64,000 nucleotides of DNA from Flagellimonas sp947499585 (lineage in GTDB: Bacteria; Bacteroidota; Bacteroidia; Flavobacteriales; Flavobacteriaceae). The translations under genes and the position numbers were made by a program. Under the pieces are notes generated by a model. That model did no database searches, was not told the origin of the DNA, and saw nothing but the letters and a program-made list of their open reading frames with translations. The stretch is taken from positions 2,914,001-2,978,000 of the forward strand of contig NZ_CP138995.1 in NCBI RefSeq assembly GCF_044596045.1. The letters are read 5' to 3'. How positions within the stretch are numbered: position 1 is the first letter of the stretch; each line of letters starts with the position of its first letter. This document shows, piece by piece, positions 27,120 through 35,808 of the stretch.

Positions 27120-29108
27120 CTATGATTGAAGTAGAGCTTTATCTTGAATTTCATCATTCTTTATTTGGTTCTTTCCGGAATCATCTAATTTACACAGTTT
27201 TGAATTTTTTGAAATGTACTCAGGAACTATGGCTTTCATAAGTTTAACCGTGTTCTCTTTGAAAAATATGTTAGTTACACAAAGCTCATCAATGGCCGCT
27301 CTTATCCTTGTATATTCCAACTCCCGTACTTTACTTATCATGATTTTCTTATGATAAGTTGGTAACGTATTCTCCCCATTGGCCAAAAGTTCTTCGTACA
27401 ATTTTTCTCCAGGACGCAAACCTGTTATTTTAATTTCTATATCTTCAGGATATCTCAATCCAGATAATCTGATCATGTTTTTTGCCATGTCAAAAATTCG
27501 CACGGACTCACCCATATCAAAAATGAAAATCTCACCACCTTCACCCATTGCTCCTGCTTCTAAAACAAGTTGTGAAGCTTCTGGAATTGTCATGAAATAT
27601 CGTGTAATATCCTTGTGCGTTACTGTTAACGGTCCACCTTTTTCAATTTGTTTTCTAAACAAAGGAATTACTGATCCATTGGAACCCAATACGTTTCCAA
27701 AACGGGTTGTGATAAATTTTGTCTTACCCTGCTGTTCCATACAGCTAATATACATCTCAGCAATTCGCTTAGTAGCTCCCATTACATTAGTAGGGTTAAC
27801 AGCTTTATCAGTTGAAACAAAAACAAATTTATCCGCATTATAGTTTACAGAAAGGTCAGCAATAACCTTTGTTCCAGCAATATTGATTTTTATTGCTTCA
27901 TAGGAATTATATTCCATAAGAGGCACATGCTTATAGGCTGCAGCATGAAAAATTATGTTCGGACTATACTCTTGAAAAATATGATTCATTCTACTTTTGT
28001 CTCTGATATCTGCAACTATTGGAATAAAATTATGAAATCCATTTTGCTTTAACTCCTGCTGTAAATCATATAATGGAGATTCCGCTTGATCTAGTATAAT
28101 AAGTGTTTTATACTTGTATTTGCAAATTTGCCTTACCAATTCACTACCAATAGATCCAGCTCCACCAGTTACAACTACAACTTTGTCCTTCAATTCTCCA
28201 TCTATTTTTGAGCTTTGAATACTTATAGGGGCTCTATCAAGTAAATCTTCAATTTGGACTTGTTTAATTTGAGAAATTTTCAGTTCTCCGTTTATCCAAT
28301 CTTCAACTGGAGGCACAATCTTTACTTTTACTGGCAGATCTACAATATCATCCACTAGTTTTCTTAGTTCGCTTGGAGCTATATTCTGTATTGAGAATAT
28401 GATTTCAGAAATATTATGATAATGGATAAAGCTTTCATTTACCTTTTTTGAATCAAAAACTTTAATTCCATTAATCTGCTTTCCTATTTTCTGAACATTG
28501 CTATCTAAATAGCCAACAACGCGCAATCCTATTTTGGAGTGATTTACCAAAGCATTATGTGCTAATATTCCAGACTCTCCGGCTCCATATATTAGAACAT
28601 TTTTAGATGTGTTTTGATTTGAATTCTTTAGGTATTCAAATCCTGCTTTAAAAATATATCTGGAAACCGTTAAAGCAATAAATGTCAATAAGCTATTTAT
28701 GATGATAATCGATAGTGGTATTGTGAACCCATTAATAAAATTCGCCGATCTATTAGCCAACACTACCACTATAGTTGCAATACTGGCCAAACAAATCGCA
28801 TTAAAAATTGCATATACATCTTGAACTCCCGTATGTCGTACCACTCCTTTGTAAGAACCAGAAATTAAAAATGACATTAGAAAAACCAAAGCAACTATAG
28901 GCAGTTGCATCAAAAGTTTTTGATGATCAAAATCAAAGCTTAAGTTAAAACGAATACAATATGATATTATAAAAGAAATGGATACTATGAATAAATCGAT
29001 GGCCAAAACCATCCATTTTGATGCATAACGATCCACTTTATCAAAGAAGTAATTATATATCACAAATAGATTTTTGATGGGGTTAATTTCCATTGCAAAC
29101 CTAAACAT
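27120..29108 (-). CDS. Membrane-bound UDP-sugar 4,6-dehydratase (FlaA1/CapD/PglF type)
   Basis: The 662-residue protein has four to five N-terminal membrane helices (to about 130), a Rossmann region with GAGESGILAHNAL (about 172), and a catalytic SDR domain starting VVVTGGAGSIGSELVRQI. In the SDR, VSTDKAVNPTNVMGATKR contains the Asp-Lys and Met-x-x-x-Lys arrangement of the WbpM/PglF group instead of the usual Tyr-x-x-x-Lys. This group dehydrates UDP-GlcNAc to the 4-keto-6-deoxy sugar. Together with the DegT aminotransferase and PglC-like transferase it suggests a bacillosamine-like or related 4-amino-6-deoxy sugar. A second ATG at 29093 is an alternative start. It heads the minus-strand wza-wzc transcript. 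Confidence 0.93.
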   Translation of the reverse strand: MFRFAMEINPIKNLFVIYNYFFDKVDRYASKWMVLAIDLFIVSISFIISYCIRFNLSFDFDHQKLLMQLPIVALVFLMSFLISGSYKGVVRHTGVQDVYAIFNAICLASIATIVVVLANRSANFINGFTIPLSIIIINSLLTFIALTVSRYIFKAGFEYLKNSNQNTSKNVLIYGAGESGILAHNALVNHSKIGLRVVGYLDSNVQKIGKQINGIKVFDSKKVNESFIHYHNISEIIFSIQNIAPSELRKLVDDIVDLPVKVKIVPPVEDWINGELKISQIKQVQIEDLLDRAPISIQSSKIDGELKDKVVVVTGGAGSIGSELVRQICKYKYKTLIILDQAESPLYDLQQELKQNGFHNFIPIVADIRDKSRMNHIFQEYSPNIIFHAAAYKHVPLMEYNSYEAIKINIAGTKVIADLSVNYNADKFVFVSTDKAVNPTNVMGATKRIAEMYISCMEQQGKTKFITTRFGNVLGSNGSVIPLFRKQIEKGGPLTVTHKDITRYFMTIPEASQLVLEAGAMGEGGEIFIFDMGESVRIFDMAKNMIRLSGLRYPEDIEIKITGLRPGEKLYEELLANGENTLPTYHKKIMISKVRELEYTRIRAAIDELCVTNIFFKENTVKLMKAIVPEYISKNSKLCKLDDSGKNQIKNDEIQDKALLQS

Positions 29109-29322
29109 TGTTGTCAGAATTAATTATTTAATTCGGTAAATTAAAATATATCATCGCTTAAGTGCGCGTATTCTATTTGATGAGTTTTTTTACTTGTTCA
29201 TTATAAGAATAAAAATAGGTGTTTCAGTAATTGGGTTTTAAGGTCCAGGTTCTTTTATCAGATATATAGTGACGTTTAACTAAAATCCAATTTAACTAAT
29301 AACAACCTTTAACAATAATTAG

Positions 29323-29337
29323 GATATTTGCCATATC
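29323..29337 (+). promoter_or_regulatory. -7-like element with palindrome before the GT4 operon
   Basis: GATATTTGCCATATC contains a near -7 element (GATATTTG, 7 of 8 to TAnnTTTG) and reads as a palindrome GATAT-5-ATATC. The first 14 bases recur exactly before the epimerase gene at 37704. It is placed to give a leader of about 16 bases before the ATG at 29353. Confidence 0.4.
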
Positions 29338-29352
29338 AAAATAAGCAGGTGT

Positions 29353-30441
29353 ATGAAGAATAATCTATCTATTTGTCTTGTTGGGGGTGAAGACGCCCAT
29401 AAAAGAATAGAGCTCTCTCAACACCTGATAAAAAAAGGTTTTGATGTTACCATCTTAGGCACCAAATCATACCAATACCCAAGCAATGTAACTTTTGTGA
29501 AGTATGAATTAAATAGAAAATCAAATCTTTTTTCTGATATCGTTACCATTTCACAGTACAGAAGAATTTTAAAAAAGAGGGAATTTGATATTGTTCAAAC
29601 TTTTGATACAAAACCAGCTTTTATACTACCTATTTCTGCCATAGGCTTAAAAGTTAAGATTGTGAGAACCATAACAGGTTTGGGTACCATTTTCATGTCA
29701 GAAGAAATAAAATACAAAATCTTCCGAGCAATTTATCATTTATTGCATCGCTCTATTAGAGCAAAGGTTGCTCATACTACTTTTCAAAACGCGGATGATA
29801 GAAATTACTTCATTAAAAAAGGATTAGTAGACAAAGAAAAGAGTTCTTTGATTTTTGGCAGCGGAATAGACCTATTACAATATACTAGCCCTCCTCCTAA
29901 AACTAACAAACGTTTTACTTTTATTTGCGTTGCTAGACTTGTTTATGAAAAGGGCATTGTTAATTATTTAGAAGCGGCTAAAATTTGTTCTGAAAAAGGA
30001 TATGATTTTAATTTTACGCTCGTTGGCCCACTTGAAGAAAATTCAAACAAACTTAATAAGCAAATACTAGAAGATTACAAAGACTATATTGACTGGCTAG
30101 GATCAAGAAAAGATGTAAAAAACTTACTTGCCCAATCAAATGCATTTGTTCTCCCTACTTTTAGAGAAGGGTTTTCTAGGGTACTTTTAGAAGCTTCTGC
30201 AATGGGGTTACCATCTATAACTACCAATGTACCTGGAACAAGGGAGATTGTTAGAACAAATAAGGAAGGGCTCTTAGTAGATGTCAACAACTCTAATGAA
30301 TTGGCCCATGCAATGATAAAGATGGCCACTGACAAAAAATTGCACAATATCTGCTCTGTAAATGCCAAAAATCACGTAAAGCAATTTGGACTAGATCGAA
30401 TTAGCAATCAATATATAAACTTATATAGGAAAATAGGTTAG
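29353..30441 (+). CDS. GT4 glycosyltransferase (PglA-like)
   Basis: The 362-residue cytoplasmic or membrane-peripheral GT-B glycosyltransferase has an N-domain that begins LSICLVGGEDAHKRIELSQHL. The C-domain has IFGSGIDL, FTFICVARLVYEKGIVNYLEA and the donor-binding EGFSRVLLEASAMGLPSI with its E-x7-E signature. The N-terminal pattern and the ITGLGTIF stretch are typical of the PglA/EpsD-like group, which adds the second sugar to an undecaprenyl-linked amino sugar. The adjacent aminotransferase and PglC-like transferase genes fit that role. It is the first gene of the plus-strand operon that includes the GNAT genes. Confidence 0.92.
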   Translation: MKNNLSICLVGGEDAHKRIELSQHLIKKGFDVTILGTKSYQYPSNVTFVKYELNRKSNLFSDIVTISQYRRILKKREFDIVQTFDTKPAFILPISAIGLKVKIVRTITGLGTIFMSEEIKYKIFRAIYHLLHRSIRAKVAHTTFQNADDRNYFIKKGLVDKEKSSLIFGSGIDLLQYTSPPPKTNKRFTFICVARLVYEKGIVNYLEAAKICSEKGYDFNFTLVGPLEENSNKLNKQILEDYKDYIDWLGSRKDVKNLLAQSNAFVLPTFREGFSRVLLEASAMGLPSITTNVPGTREIVRTNKEGLLVDVNNSNELAHAMIKMATDKKLHNICSVNAKNHVKQFGLDRISNQYINLYRKIG

Positions 30442-30484
30442 TTGAACCTGACAAAACCTGAAAAGATTAATAGAAAAATAAATT

Positions 30485-31711
30485 ATGAAGATACCATTTT
30501 CTCCACCATATATAAATGATGAAGTTAAACTAGAAGTTTTAGATTCGTTAAACTCCGGTTGGATTACCACCGGTCCGAAGGTCAAAAAATTGGAAAGTGA
30601 AATTGAAAGTTATACAGGTGCGTCCAATGTTCTTTGTGTAAACTCTTGGACTTCTGGAGCCATTTTAATTTTAAAGTGGTTTGGTATTGAAGAAGGCGAT
30701 GAAGTTATCATACCTGCATACACTTATTCAGCCACTGCCCTTAGTGTCATTCACTCTGGCGGTGTACCAGTAATGGTAGATGTGAATGCCGATTTTAACA
30801 TTTCCGCCACGAATATTGAAAAGGCAATTACTGAAAGAACCAAAGCCATTATGCCTGTGGATATAGCGGGTTGGCCATGCGATTATGATCGCATCAATGA
30901 ATTGGTAAGAAAGAAATCGCATCTTTTTTTACCTAAAACTGAAATTCAAGAACAGCTGGGAAGAATACTGGTTATCTCTGATGCAGCTCATTCCATCGGT
31001 GCTTTATATAAAAATAAAAATGCTGGAGTACTTACAGATATTACTATCTTCTCATTGCATGCTGTGAAAAATGTTACGACAGCTGAGGGAGGAGCTGTAT
31101 GCCTTAATCTCCCGGAACCTTTTGATAATGGAACTCTTTACTCCAATCTTAGATGTTATTCGCTGAATGGACAAACCAAGGATGCTTTTACCAAAAACAA
31201 AGCTGGTGCCTGGAGATACGATATTATTTACCCAGGTCTAAAAATAAACATGCCTGACGTGTTAGCTGCCATTGGATTGGGTCAAATAACAAGTTATAGA
31301 ACCGAAATTTTACCGAAAAGACAAGAAATATTTCAGGTATATAACTCTTTTTTTAAAAATAAAGAGTGGGCAATCTTGCCAAATTTTTCAAGTGATGGTT
31401 CCGTTTCATCTTGTCATATATATGCACTCAGAATTAAAGATACCACAGAACAAGAGAGAGATAAAATTATCGAACTGATTTCTAAAAAAGAGGTTGCCGT
31501 TAATGTACATTTTCAGCCACTTCCTTTGTTAAGCTTGTTTAAAGAATCTGGGTTTAAGATTTCTGATTTTCCAGTAGCATTCGACCAATACAAAAATGAA
31601 ATATCCCTTCCAATCTATCCTCAGTTAAAAGACGGAGAAATAAAGTTTATATGTGATACCGTATCTGAATCTGTGGAAACTGTTTTAAGGTTTAAAAAAG
31701 CCAACGTTTAA
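30485..31711 (+). CDS. DegT/DnrJ/EryC1/StrS sugar aminotransferase
   Basis: The 408-residue PLP enzyme opens with IPFSPPYINDEVKLEVLDSL and GWITTGPKVKKLE. SDAAHSIGA carries the PLP-binding Asp, and SLHAVKNVTTAEGG holds the Schiff-base lysine (about Lys195). It is longer than PglE (about 385) because of an insertion after the IMPVDIAGWPCDYD stretch. Family members aminate keto-sugar nucleotides; the substrate here is probably the 4-keto product of the dehydratase encoded at 27120-29108. It is placed 43 bases after the GT4 gene and two bases before the sugar transferase gene. Confidence 0.93.
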   Translation: MKIPFSPPYINDEVKLEVLDSLNSGWITTGPKVKKLESEIESYTGASNVLCVNSWTSGAILILKWFGIEEGDEVIIPAYTYSATALSVIHSGGVPVMVDVNADFNISATNIEKAITERTKAIMPVDIAGWPCDYDRINELVRKKSHLFLPKTEIQEQLGRILVISDAAHSIGALYKNKNAGVLTDITIFSLHAVKNVTTAEGGAVCLNLPEPFDNGTLYSNLRCYSLNGQTKDAFTKNKAGAWRYDIIYPGLKINMPDVLAAIGLGQITSYRTEILPKRQEIFQVYNSFFKNKEWAILPNFSSDGSVSSCHIYALRIKDTTEQERDKIIELISKKEVAVNVHFQPLPLLSLFKESGFKISDFPVAFDQYKNEISLPIYPQLKDGEIKFICDTVSESVETVLRFKKANV

Positions 31712-31713
31712 TC

Positions 31714-32304
31714 ATGAAAAGAGTTTTAGATATACTTCTCTCATTATTGGGCATAGTTTTTCTGTTGCCTCTGATGTTGCTCATTATGTTAATCATAAAA
31801 TTAACCTCTGCAGGACCTTTACTATATAGACAGCAGAGAGTTGGCTTAAACAATAAGGATTTTAAAATTTTAAAATTTCGGACCATGTACATAGGTTCTG
31901 ATAAAAAGGGACTACTAACAGTCGGTGACAGAGACCCAAGAGTTACAAGGATAGGTTACGTTTTACGAAAATCAAAACTGGATGAACTCCCTCAATTGTT
32001 TAATGTTTTCTTTGGGGAAATGAGTTTAGTAGGACCTCGACCTGAGGTTAGGAAATATGTTGATTTTTATACGAAAGACGATTTAATGGTTTTAGAGGTC
32101 AAACCGGGAATAACCGATTATGCCTCTATTCATTTTAGAAATGAGAATGAGTTACTCAAAGATTCAGAAAATCCGGATACCAAGTATATCAAGGAGATTT
32201 TGCCAATTAAACTAAAATTAAATAAAGAATATATTAAAAGAAAAAGTGTTTTTGAAGATTTTAAAATAATCTTCAAAACCTTTTCCTCTATTCTAAATAA
32301 ATAA
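31714..32304 (+). CDS. PglC-like initiating phosphoglycosyl transferase
   Basis: This 196-residue monotopic transferase moves a phospho-sugar from UDP-sugar to undecaprenyl phosphate. It has a single N-terminal re-entrant helix (about 4-28), then LLYRQQRVGLNNKDFKILKF, SKLDELPQLFNVFFGEMS and LVGPRPE, the defining motifs of the PF02397 domain. The small size is that of PglC rather than of WbaP/WcaJ, which carry extra membrane helices. It starts two bases after the aminotransferase stop. It most likely starts the repeat unit with the 4-amino sugar. Confidence 0.94.
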   Translation: MKRVLDILLSLLGIVFLLPLMLLIMLIIKLTSAGPLLYRQQRVGLNNKDFKILKFRTMYIGSDKKGLLTVGDRDPRVTRIGYVLRKSKLDELPQLFNVFFGEMSLVGPRPEVRKYVDFYTKDDLMVLEVKPGITDYASIHFRNENELLKDSENPDTKYIKEILPIKLKLNKEYIKRKSVFEDFKIIFKTFSSILNK

Positions 32305-32319
32305 ATCGAAGCTCTTAAA

Positions 32320-33291
32320 ATGGTAATTAAAGAAAATCCTTTTACTTCTTCCATATATAACACACATTGGTCTGATTGTTTTTACCAAAGTAAAACACTA
32401 TCCACATTCAATTTTTTGAATGGAATTGCATTTACTAAAAATAAATATCTCCCACTCTACTTTAATGCTGGTAAAGGAAAGTCATATGGCATGTCCTACA
32501 CATTAAAAAAATCGAATGAAATTAAAGACTTTGCCCATAAAACAATCTTTATATATGATGTGCTAGACTATTTTAAAATAGATAAATCAATTTCCGTTAA
32601 AGGATTAGGACTAAAAACATTGTTTTCCAATGAAGGGTATCTAGTGGAACTTGAAAGTTTTGATAATTTTGATTCATATCTAAATAATCAGTTCAACTCA
32701 AAACAAAGGCATAAACTAAGATCAAGTATAAAAAAACTAGAGAGTTCACATGATATTGCTTATGAATGGTACCATGGTGAAATAACAAAAGACACCTTTA
32801 CTTCTCTTCTCAATGCTTTTTATGATTTTATTAATGTTAAATATGAAAATAAAAAAGAAAAGAATAGTCATTTAAAAACAGGGGTTCGGAGTTGGTACAA
32901 CAAAATGCTTTTTCAAATGATTAATGAAAAAAAGGCCTCATTTTTTGTTATCAAAGATGGTGGAATTCCAATATCTGTCAATCTATGCTATCATGCAGAT
33001 AATGTAATGTTTGGAGCTGCAGCTCTTGCCAATTTCAAATACAAATCTTACGGTATGGGGTCCATTGCCATTTTAAAGTCTATTCAATGGGCGTTTGATA
33101 ATGATGTCTCATTTTTTGATATGTCTAAAGAGTCATTTGGGTATAAACACAGATGGGCTACAAAAAAGTACATTGCCAGGCATCATATGTTTTATGATAA
33201 AAAATCTCTAATTGCGGTTTCATTGGTGAACTTCATTTCAATTTTATACAAGATGAAACAATTGAAAAAAAGAATAAGAGTTAATTCATAA
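32320..33291 (+). CDS. FemAB/BioF2-like GNAT acyltransferase, short type (paralogue 1)
   Basis: The 323-residue soluble protein has the tandem GNAT pattern of the Acetyltransf_6/FemAB group. A basic helix QFNSKQRHKLRSSIKKLE lies at about 124-141, ASFFVIKDGGIPISVNLCYH at 206-225, and the signature FDMSKESFGYKHRW at 266-279. Characterised relatives transfer aminoacyl or acyl groups to cell-wall precursors or are linked to exopolysaccharide (CelD); the donor and acceptor are unknown here. It follows the PglC-like gene by 15 bases, so it is probably co-transcribed. About one third of positions look shared with the next gene, its closest paralogue in the window. A role in acylating the amino sugar is inference. 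Confidence 0.85.
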   Translation: MVIKENPFTSSIYNTHWSDCFYQSKTLSTFNFLNGIAFTKNKYLPLYFNAGKGKSYGMSYTLKKSNEIKDFAHKTIFIYDVLDYFKIDKSISVKGLGLKTLFSNEGYLVELESFDNFDSYLNNQFNSKQRHKLRSSIKKLESSHDIAYEWYHGEITKDTFTSLLNAFYDFINVKYENKKEKNSHLKTGVRSWYNKMLFQMINEKKASFFVIKDGGIPISVNLCYHADNVMFGAAALANFKYKSYGMGSIAILKSIQWAFDNDVSFFDMSKESFGYKHRWATKKYIARHHMFYDKKSLIAVSLVNFISILYKMKQLKKRIRVNS

Positions 33292-33382
33292 TACGTAAGC
33301 AAAAGTGTTTCTGTATAATTACTCTCAATTGACTTAAAATTGTTTGGAGATAATTCAAAAAATGAATTCAACAACACATAAC

Positions 33383-34348
33383 ATGATATTAAAGAACAAT
33401 CCTTTTACATCGGAATTATATGTAAAAAAATGGATGTCTAATTTTCATAACTCAGGAAATGCGAGACAGTTTAGCTTCATTGATGATATAAAATTTACAA
33501 AGCATTCTGTTTTGCCTTTATACTTTAATATAGGAATGTTCAAATCTTGTGGTATGTCATACACCTTGTCAGAAAAAACACAAAGTGACTTTAAACACAG
33601 GACTTTTCTAGTATATGATGTTCCCGAGTACTTTGAAGTAAGTACCGAAAACGCTCCAACCAGATTAGGAATCAAAAAGATTCCCCAATATTCAGGTTTT
33701 TTAGCAAAACTTGATGATTTTGAGGACATAGACGATTACCTCAAAAAACAATTTCCAGCAAAAAAAAGAAGAAAAGTATTATATCCCAAGAAACAGCTTG
33801 AGGAATCATTTAGCATTTCTTACGAGTTTTATTTCGGCTCAATATCAAGAGATTCTTTTGATTTGCTGATGAATTATCTCTATGACTTAATTGAGGCAAA
33901 ATTTGAAAAAAAACAAAATACAAATAGTCATACAAAAGAAGGAATTCGAAAATGGTATGAAGATTTAATCTTCGACATGATAAATGAAAATCAGGCATCA
34001 TTTATAGTAGCAAAAAACGAAGATACTCCAATTGCAATAACTTTAAATTACCATTCTGAAAATATCTTGTTTTCTGCTGTTCCCGGGACAGATATGGCAT
34101 ATTCAAAATATGGAATAGGTTCAATCATGAATATGAAAGCTATCGAATGGGCATTAGAAAATGGGTATTCTTATTTTGATTTATCAAAAGGAAGTTATGG
34201 ATATAAACATAGATGGTCTACTATGGAATATAATTTTGAATACCATGTACTATACGATAGAAAATCTCCAATAAGTGTTTTAACAACTGCCTACATAGTT
34301 TTTTACTATAGGCTGAAACAATATTTGCGAAAAAAACTAAGAGGGTAA
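33383..34348 (+). CDS. FemAB/BioF2-like GNAT acyltransferase, short type (paralogue 2)
   Basis: The 321-residue protein starts at the ATG at 33383, which aligns MILKNNPFTSELY with MVIKENPFTSSIY of the preceding gene. An ATG at 33362 and a TTG at 33344 would lengthen it by 7 or 13 residues. The signature FDLSKGSYGYKHRW is at 265-278, the basic helix at about 121-140 and ASFIVAKNEDTPIAITLNYH at about 205-224. As with its neighbour there is no C-terminal extension. It is a tandem duplicate that has diverged strongly. It ends the plus-strand operon and converges with a third family member across 10 bases. Confidence 0.85.
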   Translation: MILKNNPFTSELYVKKWMSNFHNSGNARQFSFIDDIKFTKHSVLPLYFNIGMFKSCGMSYTLSEKTQSDFKHRTFLVYDVPEYFEVSTENAPTRLGIKKIPQYSGFLAKLDDFEDIDDYLKKQFPAKKRRKVLYPKKQLEESFSISYEFYFGSISRDSFDLLMNYLYDLIEAKFEKKQNTNSHTKEGIRKWYEDLIFDMINENQASFIVAKNEDTPIAITLNYHSENILFSAVPGTDMAYSKYGIGSIMNMKAIEWALENGYSYFDLSKGSYGYKHRWSTMEYNFEYHVLYDRKSPISVLTTAYIVFYYRLKQYLRKKLRG

Positions 34349-34358
34349 TCTAAAATAA

Positions 34359-35588
34359 TTAGTCCAGCACTATTTTGTGTAACAATGACTCTCCTTGAAT
34401 AACATAGTAGTTTTCAGTCTTATGCTGATAGACTATTACATTTTTTATAGGTTGCGGTTTTGAAAATAACAAATCGTAAATAATTGATCTCAACTTATGA
34501 TGAGTTTCTTCTATAAGAAAAACCCTATTTAGATTCTCCTTATTGAAATTGGCTAAATCTAATTCACTAACTTCAAATTTATCATTTTCTTTATCTTCTT
34601 TTTTCCCTAAATAGAACTTGATTCGAGAATAAACCTTATTGATGTTTTTATCTCTTAAAAACTGTTTAAATTTAAAATAACCGTACAAATAATTCCCCAA
34701 AAGCGCAGCTTTTATAGAGTTTCGGTCATATAGTATATGGTTTTCAAAGTAATAAGATTCATTTGCCCATCTTGTCTTGTAATCATAAGTTCCTTTGGAA
34801 TAATCAAATTTCCTAATACCATTTTCAAAACACCAGCCCATTATTTTAATTATCAAAACGTGTCCTAAATTATACCTTCTAAAATCAGTATCGAATGTTG
34901 TTATTGCAAAATAAGCACGTTCATCAGATAGAAAACAAAATGATATCGCTATAGGTTCTTTATCACTGTAAATGACATTTAACGAGGCTTCTTTGTTCAA
35001 AATCATCTGGTAACAAAGGTCTTTGTAGTAATTCCTAAGTTTTAAGATGTTATTTTCAAGGCCTAACTCTCCAAATCTTTTTCCTATCAGTTCGATCAAT
35101 TTTTCAAAATGAAATTCGTATTCTTCTACAGAAATGGTACCATGAAAAACTTTAAACGAAGTGCTAAAATTGCCATCTAATCTTTTGAGATATTTTCTAA
35201 GATTAGTTCGGCTTTTCGAAGAAAATTGTTTGGAAAAATAGTCCTCAAAGCAGTTGAAATCAGTTAAATTAGATAAGTACCCTTTATACTGAGGAACAAT
35301 TCTAATTTTTAGATTTGAGTCAGACTTAATCCCCTTTCTAATTCTATCTGAGAGAACATCATAAATTAAAAAGGTTTTTCCTTTATAATCTGTTTTCTCT
35401 TTATTTATATCGTAGAACGTTCCATTAGTAATATTTTTTCCGACATTATAATAGAAAAAAGAAAGCTTCCCATTTATAAATCTTAAGGGATTAATAAATT
35501 TAAAGGATGAACTGGTGGCATTTTTCGAGAAATGCTGTGTCCAAGAAGAAATAAAATTTTCACCAAAAAATGGGTGGCGATTTTCCAT
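34359..35588 (-). CDS. FemAB/BioF2-like GNAT acyltransferase with C-terminal module (paralogue 3)
   Basis: The 409-residue protein starts at the ATG at 35588, which aligns MENRHPFFGENF with the start of the two neighbouring paralogues. An ATG at 35612 and a TTG at 35633 are upstream alternatives. The GNAT part has the basic helix at about 121-138, ASLNVIYSDKEPIAISFCFL at about 201-220, and FDYSKGTYDYKTRW at 261-274. After a charged linker (about 325-340) it carries an additional module of about 70 residues ending NYYVIQGESLLHKIVLD. Similar tails occur on the paralogues at 61339 and 62782. It is transcribed against the other two, with no apparent operon partner. Confidence 0.83.
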   Translation of the reverse strand: MENRHPFFGENFISSWTQHFSKNATSSSFKFINPLRFINGKLSFFYYNVGKNITNGTFYDINKEKTDYKGKTFLIYDVLSDRIRKGIKSDSNLKIRIVPQYKGYLSNLTDFNCFEDYFSKQFSSKSRTNLRKYLKRLDGNFSTSFKVFHGTISVEEYEFHFEKLIELIGKRFGELGLENNILKLRNYYKDLCYQMILNKEASLNVIYSDKEPIAISFCFLSDERAYFAITTFDTDFRRYNLGHVLIIKIMGWCFENGIRKFDYSKGTYDYKTRWANESYYFENHILYDRNSIKAALLGNYLYGYFKFKQFLRDKNINKVYSRIKFYLGKKEDKENDKFEVSELDLANFNKENLNRVFLIEETHHKLRSIIYDLLFSKPQPIKNVIVYQHKTENYYVIQGESLLHKIVLD

Positions 35589-35730
35589 ATTGGCAGATTT
35601 AGATTGTTGCATTGTGCAAACATACCAATCCAATAGATTCCTTCAAATCATATACTTAAAAACACGTTGAAATATATCCAATTATCTTTAAAAGTATACA
35701 TGTACTTACGCATGTTGAAAACATATTGAT

Positions 35731-35776
35731 GAAAAATGAAGAAGGAGGCTTAGATAAGCCTCCTTCTTCATTTTTC
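35731..35776 (-). terminator. Perfect 22-bp hairpin after the lyase gene
   Basis: Arms at 35731-35752 and 35755-35776 are exact reverse complements with a GA between them, so the real loop is a few bases larger. The A/T-rich outer part of each arm supplies A and T tracts on either side of the GGAGGC/GCCTCC core. It lies 33 bases downstream of the pectate-lyase-like stop codon on the minus strand and is best read as its intrinsic terminator, possibly working in both directions. Confidence 0.85.
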
Positions 35777-35808
35777 ATTACAGCCAAAAATTTTATTCAA
35801 GTTGTTTA

